Assembly: GCF_900549175.1 (NCBI RefSeq)
Contig: NZ_URNN01000158.1
Location: 1-6,933, forward strand
Reading direction: 5' to 3'
DNA: 6,933 bases
Source: an uncultured Prevotella sp.
GTDB taxonomy: Bacteria; Bacteroidota; Bacteroidia; Bacteroidales; Bacteroidaceae
The stretch's first letter is position 1; each line of letters begins with the position of its first letter. Of this stretch, positions 1-5,552 are shown in pieces. The notes beneath the pieces are model-generated. The model did not search any database and was not told where the DNA came from. It was given only the letters and a program-made list of their open reading frames with translations. The translations under genes were made by a program, and so were the position numbers.

Positions 1-40
1 GGCGTACCCATAAACGCGATGTGCCTTACGCAAAAAGACG

Positions 41-136
41 GTTACACTTTACATTCCATTTGAAACTCCATTTGACCCTCTTAACATCTTTAACCCTTTC
101 AACCCTTTAACCCTACCCCCCTTACTCCAAACCCTA
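41..136. repeat. Degenerate ~9-bp C/T-rich repeat upstream of uvrC
   Basis: The leader contains a low-complexity tract. AACCCT occurs at 92, 101, 109 and 130, and related hexamers sit at 74 (GACCCT) and 83 (AACATC). From 74 to 101 the spacing is exactly 9 bp. Before that, TCCATTTGA is repeated at 55-63 and 67-75. The tract holds no convincing gene. It resembles in style, not in sequence, the 9-bp array between deoC and the four-helix gene. Function is unknown. Confidence 0.55.
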
Positions 137-152
137 AGTTTCACGTGAAACA
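137..152. promoter_or_regulatory. parS: parS-like centromere site (ParB-binding palindrome)
   Basis: The 16-mer AGTTTCACGTGAAACA matches the bacterial chromosomal parS consensus TGTTTCACGTGAAACA at 15 of 16 positions. The inner 14 bases form a perfect palindrome. ParB loads at such sites as a CTP-dependent clamp to organise and segregate the replication-origin region. The site is intergenic, 41 bp before the uvrC start codon. No parA or parB is in the window. A 14-bp exact palindrome of this sequence is very unlikely by chance in 7 kb. The alternative is an operator for an unknown regulator of uvrC. Confidence 0.75.
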
Positions 153-176
153 CTTAACACTAAAACGTCTTTAAAT

Positions 177-183
177 AAAGGAG
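177..183 (+). promoter_or_regulatory. Ribosome binding site of uvrC
   Basis: AAAGGAG lies nine bases before the ATG at 193. It is a good Shine-Dalgarno match in a region where most other starts lack one, and it supports this start codon. Confidence 0.6.
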
Positions 184-192
184 TTACGAGCA

Positions 193-2040
193 ATGACTAA
201 AGAAGAAAACGAAAAACGGCTGGCGCGCCTGAAAGGCATCGTAAGCAGTCTTCCGGAAAAGCCTGGCAGCTACCAATACTATGACGAGAACGGGACGATA
301 ATATACGTAGGCAAGGCCAAGAATCTGAAAAGCAGGGTATCGTCTTACTTCCATACAGAGGTAGACCGGTACAAGACCAAAGTGCTCGTAAGCAAGATAC
401 ACGACATAACATACACCGTTGTCAACACGGAAGAAGACGCCCTTCTGCTCGAAAACAACCTTATAAAGAAGTACAACCCGCGGTATAACGTACTGCTGAA
501 AGACGGAAAGACATATCCGAGCATCTGCGTGACAAACGAGCCGTTTCCGCGCATTTTCAGCACCCGCAACATCAACCGGAAATGGGGCACCTATTACGGT
601 CCCTACTCTCATCTCGGCTCCATGTACGCCATTCTCGACCTTATAAAGAAGCTCTGCCACCCGCGCACCTGCCGCCAGCCGATGACGCGCGAAGGCATTG
701 CCGCCGGGAAATACAGCGTGTGCCTGGAATATCATATAAAAAACTGCGGCGGGCCGTGTACCGGATGCCAGACTTACGATGACTACAGGGAAAATATTGC
801 CCGCGCACGCGAGATACTGAAAGGGAACACCCGCGACATACTTCGCTCAATGCGTGCGGAGATGGAGCGTCTGGCCGAAGAATTGCGCTTTGAAGAGGCA
901 GAGGCCATAAAGCAGAAATACATGCTTATCGACAATTTCTGCTCAAAGAGCGAGGTTGTAAGCCATATTATAACCAATGTCGACGTATTCTCCATTGCCA
1001 GTGACGAAAAGACGGCGTTCATCAACTATATCCACGTAAACAACGGCAGCATCAACCAGTCTTTCACCTTCGAATATAAGAAACGGCTCGATGAATCCGA
1101 CGAAGAACTGCTCACATTGGGCATAGTCGAGATGCGCGAACGGTTCAAGAGCACATCCCGCGAGATAATAGTTCCCTTCGCCATCGACCTGCCTTTAGAC
1201 GGCGTGACGCTCACCGTACCGCAACGCGGCGACCGCAAGACACTGCTCGACCTTTCGGTCATGAACGGCCGGCAATACCGGTTCGACCGCCTCAAACAGG
1301 CAGAAAAACTCAATCCGGAGCAGAAATCGGTGCGGCTGATGAAGGAAATACAGGATGCCCTGCGACTGCCAAAAATGCCGTATCAGATAGAATGTTTCGA
1401 CAACTCGAACATCTCCGGTACCGATGCGGTGGCCGCATGCGTAGTGTTCAAGAAGATGAAACCGAGCAAAAAGGACTACCGCAAGTACAACATCAAGACC
1501 GTAACGGGGCCGGACGACTACGCATCGATGAAAGAAGTGGTGCGCCGACGCTACACGCGCCTCACGGAAGAGCAGCAGCCCCTGCCCGACCTCATCATCA
1601 CCGACGGCGGACGCGGACAGATGGAGGTGGTGCGCGAGGTCATTGAAGACGAGCTGCATCTGCAGATTCCCATCGCGGGACTCGCCAAAAACGACCGACA
1701 CCGCACCAACGAACTGCTATACGGCTTTCCGCCAATGGTAATCGGCATGAAGACCGACAGCGAACTGTTCCGCCTGCTGACGCAAATACAGGATGAAGTG
1801 CACCGGTTCGCCATAACGTTCCACCGCGACAAACGCTCCAAACACGCCCTGCACAGCGAACTGGACGACATAAAAGGCGTAGGCCCGAAGACGAAAGAGA
1901 CACTTTTGAAGCGTCTGAAGAGCGTAAAACAGATAAAAGAGGCATCTCTCCAAACGCTGGCCGAAATCGCGGGAGAAGCAAAAGCAAGGCTTGTTTACGG
2001 GCATTTTCACGGAGAGACACAGTCCGAAGAAAGATTATAA
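193..2040 (+). CDS. uvrC: UvrABC excinuclease subunit C
   Basis: UvrC is the dual nuclease of nucleotide excision repair. It cuts damaged DNA on the 3' and then the 5' side of a lesion marked by UvrA and UvrB. The 615-residue length is normal. The N-terminal GIY-YIG nuclease shows GSY at 25-27, YVG at 38-40, R48 and the likely metal ligand E87 in LLLEN. Cysteines C160, C177, C185 and C189 match the cluster proposed to hold a 4Fe-4S centre in E. coli UvrC. A UvrB-binding UVR helix pair lies at about 217-248. The RNase H-like 5' nuclease has D403 (CFDNSN), D471 (ITDGG) and H537 (HRFAI). Tandem helix-hairpin-helix motifs close the protein (IKGVGPKTK from about 560, then SLQTLAEIAG). The SD at 177-183 supports the start. 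It is the first gene of the + strand cluster. Confidence 0.97.
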   Translation: MTKEENEKRLARLKGIVSSLPEKPGSYQYYDENGTIIYVGKAKNLKSRVSSYFHTEVDRYKTKVLVSKIHDITYTVVNTEEDALLLENNLIKKYNPRYNVLLKDGKTYPSICVTNEPFPRIFSTRNINRKWGTYYGPYSHLGSMYAILDLIKKLCHPRTCRQPMTREGIAAGKYSVCLEYHIKNCGGPCTGCQTYDDYRENIARAREILKGNTRDILRSMRAEMERLAEELRFEEAEAIKQKYMLIDNFCSKSEVVSHIITNVDVFSIASDEKTAFINYIHVNNGSINQSFTFEYKKRLDESDEELLTLGIVEMRERFKSTSREIIVPFAIDLPLDGVTLTVPQRGDRKTLLDLSVMNGRQYRFDRLKQAEKLNPEQKSVRLMKEIQDALRLPKMPYQIECFDNSNISGTDAVAACVVFKKMKPSKKDYRKYNIKTVTGPDDYASMKEVVRRRYTRLTEEQQPLPDLIITDGGRGQMEVVREVIEDELHLQIPIAGLAKNDRHRTNELLYGFPPMVIGMKTDSELFRLLTQIQDEVHRFAITFHRDKRSKHALHSELDDIKGVGPKTKETLLKRLKSVKQIKEASLQTLAEIAGEAKARLVYGHFHGETQSEERL

Positions 2041-2096
2041 AAGGATTAAGGGCAAAAAAACACGCACTTTGCGCATATTCTATGCCTAAAAAACAC

Positions 2097-2104
2097 TACC
2101 TTTG
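2097..2104 (+). promoter_or_regulatory. Probable Bacteroidetes -7 promoter element for dtd
   Basis: TACCTTTG matches the Bacteroidetes -7 consensus TAnnTTTG exactly and lies in the 111-bp uvrC-dtd gap. A TTTG that could act as the -33 element sits at 2068-2071, but the 25-bp spacer is longer than the usual 19-21 or so. Transcription would start about 40 bp before dtd, so dtd and downstream genes may be expressed independently of uvrC. Confidence 0.5.
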
Positions 2105-2151
2105 TAGTAGAAGAAAACATCCGTACACACACAGAAAAGAAACAACTGCAA

Positions 2152-2604
2152 ATGAGAACAGTGATACAAAGAGTGGCACATGCCTCGGTGACGATAGACG
2201 GCAAGGTGAAATCAGCCATAGACCGCGGCTATCTGATATTGCTCGGAATATGCGAGGAAGACACCACGGAAGACGTGGAATGGCTGGTCAAGAAGATTGC
2301 CGGACTGCGCGTTTTTGATGACGAAAACGGCGTGATGAACCGCCCGATAACCGACTTCGGGGGCGAGGCCCTCGTGGTAAGCCAGTTCACACTAATGGCA
2401 TCCTACAAGAAAGGCAACCGCCCCTCGTGGCTGCGCGCCGCACGCCACGAGACAGCCGTACCGCTCTACGAAGAGTTCTGCCGGCGGCTCGGCGAGGCCA
2501 TAGGACGGCCCGTAGGAACCGGCGAGTTCGGTGCAGACATGAAGGTGGAGCTGCTCAACGACGGGCCGGTGACCATCTGTATGGACACAAAGAACAAGGA
2601 GTGA
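2152..2604 (+). CDS. dtd: D-aminoacyl-tRNA deacylase
   Basis: DTD hydrolyses D-aminoacyl-tRNAs (and glycine mischarged on tRNA-Ala), recycling tRNA and keeping D-residues out of proteins. It acts in the cytoplasm as a homodimer. The 150-residue length is typical. Both family signatures are present: SQFTL at 77-81, and the Gly-cisPro motif GPVT at 138-141, which reaches into the partner's active site to reject L-amino acids. The N-terminus MRTVIQRVAHASV is also characteristic and fixes the start, although the leader is A-rich and has no clear Shine-Dalgarno. It follows uvrC by 111 bp and has a candidate promoter of its own. No defect is visible. Confidence 0.97.
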   Translation: MRTVIQRVAHASVTIDGKVKSAIDRGYLILLGICEEDTTEDVEWLVKKIAGLRVFDDENGVMNRPITDFGGEALVVSQFTLMASYKKGNRPSWLRAARHETAVPLYEEFCRRLGEAIGRPVGTGEFGADMKVELLNDGPVTICMDTKNKE

Positions 2605-2611
2605 GAAGAAA

Positions 2612-2636
2612 GCGCCTTCTGTAAAGTCAGAAGCGC
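2612..2636 (+). other. Intergenic hairpin between dtd and the MazG-like gene
   Basis: GCGCCTTCTG and CAGAAGCGC pair as nine base pairs with one bulged C around the six-base loop TAAAGT. It starts eight bases after the dtd stop codon. No U-tract follows on the + strand (AAAAGAACTG comes next), so it is not a standard intrinsic terminator. It could protect the dtd mRNA 3' end, attenuate read-through or be a processing site. Confidence 0.5.
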
Positions 2637-2674
2637 AAAAGAACTGACAATAAAAAGGACAAAAGACAACAGAC

Positions 2675-3015
2675 ATGGCAGACAACATAAGCATCAAAGA
2701 CGCCCAACGCATCGTCGACGAGTGGATAAAAGAATACGGAGTACGCTACTTTTCGGAGCTCACCAACATGGCCGTACTGACCGAAGAAGTGGGCGAGATG
2801 GCACGCATAATGGCACGCAAATATGGCGACCAGAGCTTCAAGGAGGGCGAAAAGCCGACCTTGGCGACGAGATGGCCGACGTGTTGTGGGTGCTGCTCTG
2901 CATTGCCAACCAGACAGGAACCGACCTCACCGAGGCCTTCCGCAAGAACATCGAGAAGAAGACAAGCCGCGACAGGGACAGACACAGGAACAATCACAAA
3001 CTGTCAAACAAGTAA
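2675..3015 (+). pseudogene. MazG-like nucleotide pyrophosphohydrolase, broken by a one-base frameshift
   Basis: This all-alpha NTP pyrophosphohydrolase family hydrolyses (d)NTPs to NMP and pyrophosphate as a house-cleaning activity. The first part reads normally, with the metal-binding EExxE motif at E37, E38 and E41 (LTEEVGEMA). After GEK at 58-60 the frame is lost: the original frame gives unlike-family text and stops at 3026-3028. The +1-shifted frame carries the rest, including ExxD in DEMADVLW and IANQTGTDLTEAF, and stops at 3013-3015. Adding one base to the four-A run at 2850-2853 would restore about 113 residues with E66 and D69 in place, the normal length for these short Bacteroidetes proteins. 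This is either a sequencing or assembly indel or a true recent mutation. Only AAGGA at 2655-2659, rather far from the ATG, resembles a ribosome site. Confidence 0.88.
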
Positions 3016-3083
3016 CTGTCCTTTATGAAACGGACACCCGTCCTTTATCAAACAAGCAACAATCTTTTATCAAATAATTAACT
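2996..3083 (+). repeat. 22-bp degenerate tandem repeat before deoC
   Basis: The core CCTTTATCAAAC recurs with an exact 22-bp period. Units start at 3018 (GTCCTTTATGAAAC), 3040 (GTCCTTTATCAAAC) and 3062 (ATCTTTTATCAAAT). A partial unit at 2996-3017 shares TGTCAAACAAG with the 3040 unit and contains the stop codon of the MazG-like gene. The array fills most of the 89-bp gap before deoC. The period is close to two helical turns, which would suit protein binding on one DNA face, but a decaying minisatellite is equally possible. Confidence 0.6.
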
Positions 3084-3104
3084 ATCAAAAAAAACGACAA
3101 GATT

Positions 3105-4046
3105 ATGAGTGAAAATCATTCGGAACATTGCTGCTGCGGACATCATAATGACCACAGCCGGGAGAAAAGCAAATACGAAACGGCACTGGAAAAGTACAAC
3201 CTCAAGGTTTCCGACGAGGAAGTGCGTGAGGCCGTGAAGAAGATAATTGCAGAGAAAGTGCACGAGAACGATACGCCCGAAGTGAAGAAATTCCTCATGG
3301 GAAGCATCGAGCTGACCACACTGAAGACAACCGATTCGGAAGAGAGTGTGCTGGCTTTCACCGAGCGTGTCAACCAGTTTGACGAGGCATATCCCGCCCT
3401 GCCACACGTGGCCACCATCTGCGTATACCCGTGTTTTGCCGGTATAGTAAGTCAGGCGCTTGAGGTGGATGGCGTGGAAATAGCCTGTGTTTCAGGAAGT
3501 TTTCCGTCATCTCAAGCCCTTATAGAAGTCAAGGTGGCCGAAACGGCACTGGCACTGAAAGACGGTGCCACTGAGATAGACATCGTCATGCCGGTGGGCA
3601 AGTTCCTCAGCGGCGACTATGAGGGTGTGGCCGACGAAATCAGCGAGCTGAAACAGGTGTGCGGCGAGAAGAAGATGAAGGTGATTTTGGAGACGGGATG
3701 CCTCAAGACCGCCGAGAACATAAAGAAGGCTTCCATCATTGCCATGTATGCCGGTGCCGACTACATCAAGACAAGCACGGGCAAACTGGAGCCCGCCGCC
3801 ACGCCGGAGGCCGCCTACATGATGTGTCAGGCCATCAAAGAATATTACAATGAAACTGGTATACAGATTGGTTTCAAGCCCGCCGGAGGCATCAATTCCG
3901 TGATGGACGCGCTCATCTACTATACCATAGTAAAGGAAGTTCTTGGCGAGAAATGGCTCACCAACCAGTGGCTCCGCCTCGGCACCAGCCGCCTGGCCAA
4001 CATGCTGCTGAGCGAGATTGTGGGTGAGGAAACCAAATTCTTCTGA
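3105..4046 (+). CDS. deoC: Deoxyribose-phosphate aldolase
   Basis: DERA cleaves 2-deoxy-D-ribose 5-phosphate to glyceraldehyde 3-phosphate and acetaldehyde in deoxynucleoside catabolism, through a Schiff base in a TIM barrel. The catalytic residues are visible: D159 (EIDIVMP), Schiff-base lysine K222 in YIKTSTGK, and proton-relay lysine K258 in FKPAGGI. At 313 residues it is longer than the compact E. coli type. It has an N-terminal helical extension of about 90 residues, as in other Bacteroidetes, before the barrel begins near PHVATICVYP. The first 17 residues are unusual: H5, H8, C9-C11, H13, H14 and H17 make a Cys/His-rich tail that could bind a metal. No other in-frame Met precedes the conserved part closely, so this start is favoured despite a weak leader (AAAAAAAACGACAAGATT). 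It lies 89 bp after the MazG-like gene. Confidence 0.96.
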   Translation: MSENHSEHCCCGHHNDHSREKSKYETALEKYNLKVSDEEVREAVKKIIAEKVHENDTPEVKKFLMGSIELTTLKTTDSEESVLAFTERVNQFDEAYPALPHVATICVYPCFAGIVSQALEVDGVEIACVSGSFPSSQALIEVKVAETALALKDGATEIDIVMPVGKFLSGDYEGVADEISELKQVCGEKKMKVILETGCLKTAENIKKASIIAMYAGADYIKTSTGKLEPAATPEAAYMMCQAIKEYYNETGIQIGFKPAGGINSVMDALIYYTIVKEVLGEKWLTNQWLRLGTSRLANMLLSEIVGEETKFF

Positions 4047-4054
4047 GAAAGAAA

Positions 4055-4060
4055 AGGAGG
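4055..4060 (+). promoter_or_regulatory. Strong Shine-Dalgarno before the repeat ORF
   Basis: AGGAGG lies six bases before the ATG at 4067, just after the deoC stop. It is the best Shine-Dalgarno match in the window, in a lineage that seldom uses them. It may be real or may be chance within purine-rich repeat DNA. Confidence 0.4.
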
Positions 4061-4066
4061 AAGATA

Positions 4067-4129
4067 ATGGGAAAAATGGAGATTGTGGGAGATATGAGAG
4101 GAATGGGATTTATGGGAAAGATGGGAAAG
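4067..4129 (+). repeat. 9-bp direct repeat, ATGGGA type (left arm of inverted array)
   Basis: Seven consecutive 9-bp units begin at 4067, 4076, 4085, 4094, 4103, 4112 and 4121, with consensus near ATGGGAnAn. ATGGGAAAG occurs twice in a row at the end. GGG falls at 4069, 4087, 4105, 4114 and 4123, all in 9-bp phase. The units are roughly the reverse complement of those at 4149-4251, and an AAAGCTTT palindrome (4131-4138) lies between the arms. Confidence 0.85.
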
Positions 4130-4267
4130 AAAAGCTTTCTCACACACACCCATTCCTCCCATCCTTCCCACAACCCCCATCCTTCCCATCACTCCCATCC
4201 CTCCCACAAAAGTCCCATATCTCCCACAAAGTCCCATCTCCCACACAACCCAATATCATTTCCATAA
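4067..4267 (+). CDS. Possible small repeat protein (doubtful)
   Basis: An ATG with a strong upstream AGGAGG opens a 66-codon frame across the whole inverted array. Because the repeat is 9 bp, the product is built of tripeptides: MGx-type units (MGK, MGF, MGK, MGK) in the first third, then SHx units (SHP, SHN, SHH, SHP, SHK). It resembles no family I recognise. The opposite strand is also open and encodes the same pattern, MG-rich then SH-rich, because the array is an inverted repeat. The open frame may therefore only reflect the repeat having no stop codon in its unit. If expressed, the His-rich part could bind metal; this is speculation. Confidence 0.25.
   Translation: MGKMEIVGDMRGMGFMGKMGKKSFLTHTHSSHPSHNPHPSHHSHPSHKSPISPTKSHLPHNPISFP
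4084..4172. repeat. Long inverted repeat (stem-loop) within the 9-bp array
   Basis: The arms 4084-4107 and 4149-4172 are reverse complements at 20 of 24 positions. This includes an unbroken CCCATTCCTC match next to the 41-base loop and TCCCACA at the base. The loop contains AAAGCTTT. A transcript reading through from deoC would fold here, which could limit or delay transcription into the four-helix gene. No T-run follows directly, so it is not a typical terminator. Confidence 0.75.
4149..4251 (+). repeat. 9-bp direct repeat, TCCCAT type (right arm of inverted array)
   Basis: CCC trinucleotides begin at 4149, 4158, 4167, 4176, 4185, 4194 and 4203, an exact 9-bp period. Less regular units follow at 4214, 4223, 4233, 4240 and 4249. 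Typical units read TCCCATCCT, TCCCATCAC and TCCCACAAA. They are the inverted counterpart of the 4067-4129 units. The last units lie about 40 bp before the four-helix start codon. On the - strand the first seven units are GGG tracts separated by six-base loops. Confidence 0.85.
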
Positions 4268-4289
4268 TTTCATAAAAAAATCTACAACT

Positions 4290-4844
4290 ATGCCTAAAGA
4301 ATTTCTCCCGCAAAACAAGAATTACAAGAACCTGATAGCCTATCAGAAAGCGGAATGTATCTATGATATCACGTTCTATTTCGCCCACAAATATCTGTCG
4401 AAAGGTGACAGGACAATAGACCAGATGATACAGGCTGCACGCTCTGGAAAACAGAACATTGCCGAGGGGAGTGCGGCAAGTGTCACATCAAGGGAAACCG
4501 AGATTAAACTGACCAATGTGGCCAAGGCAAGTCTGCAGGAGCTGCTGGTGGATTATGAGGACTATCTGCGTGTCCGCAATCTGAAACAATGGCCTACTGA
4601 CAACGAAAAATCAATACAGACAAGAGCTGTCTGCCGGCAACATAGCGACAGCGGTTACTATCGTGAGGCGATAGAAAAACGCAGTGATGAAACCATTGCC
4701 AACATCGCCATCACCTTGATTTACCAGACCGACCTGCTACTAAGAAAACTTATAGAACACCAGAAGAGCGAATTTTTGAAGAACGGTGGCATAAAAGAGG
4801 AGATGTACAAGGCAAGAATGGATTGGAAAAAGCACAACCAATAG
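4290..4844 (+). CDS. Four-helix-bundle protein (S23/IVP family) with C-terminal suffix
   Basis: This 184-residue protein belongs to the four-helix-bundle family first noticed as ORFs within 23S rRNA intervening sequences. Members of the superfamily, such as the Avd accessory protein of diversity-generating retroelements, form basic oligomers that bind nucleic acid. Helix 1 spans about 14-36 (LIAYQKAECIYDITFYFAHKYL). The signature QAARSGKQNIAEGS is at 48-61. Helix 3 follows (KASLQELLVDYEDYLRV, 79-95) and helix 4 is at about 133-158. The tail (FLKNGGIKEEMYKARMDW) fits the four-helix suffix class common in Bacteroidetes. Function is not established. It lies 243 bp after deoC behind the inverted 9-bp array, a separate unit rather than an operon member. 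The leader is A/T-rich without a Shine-Dalgarno. No rRNA or reverse transcriptase is nearby. Confidence 0.9.
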   Translation: MPKEFLPQNKNYKNLIAYQKAECIYDITFYFAHKYLSKGDRTIDQMIQAARSGKQNIAEGSAASVTSRETEIKLTNVAKASLQELLVDYEDYLRVRNLKQWPTDNEKSIQTRAVCRQHSDSGYYREAIEKRSDETIANIAITLIYQTDLLLRKLIEHQKSEFLKNGGIKEEMYKARMDWKKHNQ

Positions 4845-4852
4845 AATAAAAA

Positions 4853-4880
4853 ATCCCATCAACAAGATTGTCAATGGGAT
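4853..4880 (-). terminator. Intrinsic terminator of the - strand polyprenyl synthase gene
   Basis: ATCCCATCAACAA pairs with TTGTCAATGGGAT at 11 of 13 positions across a minimal loop. Read on the - strand, the stem is followed by TTTTTTATTC, so it ends transcription of the gene stopping at 4900. In the + direction the sequence after the stem is not T-rich, so it serves the four-helix gene poorly. The outer stem ATCCCAT/ATGGGAT equals the core of the 9-bp array upstream of the four-helix gene. Confidence 0.75.
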
Positions 4881-4899
4881 CTGTATATAGATTAAAAAA

Positions 4900-5552
4900 T
4901 CATTTCATCCTCTCTATAACATAATCAAGATAAGCCCCGAGCGCATCCCTTATCCCGTCATCAGCCACGTGATTGTCAAGATATTCCATGGCTTCAAGCC
5001 TGAAGTCATTCATCCTCCGCTCGGCATATTCTATACCTCCGTGTGTCTTGGTATAGTCAACAAGAACGGCGATTTCATCGGCACTCACCGTACGGTCCTT
5101 CACCTTACGGGCCAAATTCCTTATCACTTCCGACCCGCTACTGTTCACCGCATATATTACAGGCAGCGTCAGTTTGCCCTCGGCCATATCGTTACCCGTG
5201 GGCTTGCCTATCTCCGGCGAGTCGTAATAGTCGAAAATGTCATCCCGTATCTGGAAGATTATGCCGAGATTGCGGCCGAAGCGCGCAGCCTCGCCTATCT
5301 CCTCGTCAGACGCTCCCGCCGACAGGGCACCCATGGTGCAGCAAGCCTCGAAGAGAGCCGCTGTCTTTTGCCTAATCACCTGATAATAAACATCTTCCGA
5401 TATCTCCTGATTCTGTATGTTTGACAGCTGCAAAATCTCGCCACTTGCCAGCGTACGGCCCAGTTCCGACAGGTATTTCACTATCGTGACATTCTGCGTA
5501 CGCGCCACGCGAAGCAACGCCGTAGACAGCAGATAGTCGCCCACGAGCAGGC
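4900..5552 (-). pseudogene. Polyprenyl diphosphate synthase, 5' end missing
   Basis: This is the C-terminal part, about 215 of the usual 320-325 residues, of a long-chain trans-prenyl diphosphate synthase. Such enzymes add isopentenyl diphosphate units to make the side chain of menaquinone. It retains the second Asp-rich motif DDIFD and the KPTGND and EGK signatures, and ends in LGAYLDYVIERMK with a terminator downstream. The first Asp-rich motif and about 100 N-terminal residues are absent. It is convergent with the four-helix gene, with stops 55 bp apart, and probably belongs to the same genome as uvrC to deoC. Confidence 0.85.

Noticed and set aside
1..63. 3' end of an upstream gene (frame ending TGA at 61-63)
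   Set aside because: Twenty codons with no recognisable C-terminal motif cannot be told from chance.
2073..2085. Terminator after uvrC (GCATA-TTC-TATGC)
   Set aside because: A five-pair stem with no T-run is too weak to support.
2082..2318. 78-codon + strand ORF overlapping the dtd start
   Set aside because: It begins in the dtd leader and runs out of frame through dtd; its ATG lies upstream of the probable -7 element.
4067..4251. CRISPR array
   Set aside because: Units are 9 bp with no unique spacers and reverse orientation midway; no cas genes are present.
4290..4844. Diversity-generating retroelement (Avd-like protein)
   Set aside because: No reverse transcriptase, template repeat or variable repeat is visible in the window, and the suffix-type tail differs from Avd.
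4290..4844. 23S rRNA intervening sequence
   Set aside because: The gene family is right, but no rRNA sequence flanks it; the neighbours are deoC and a prenyl synthase gene.
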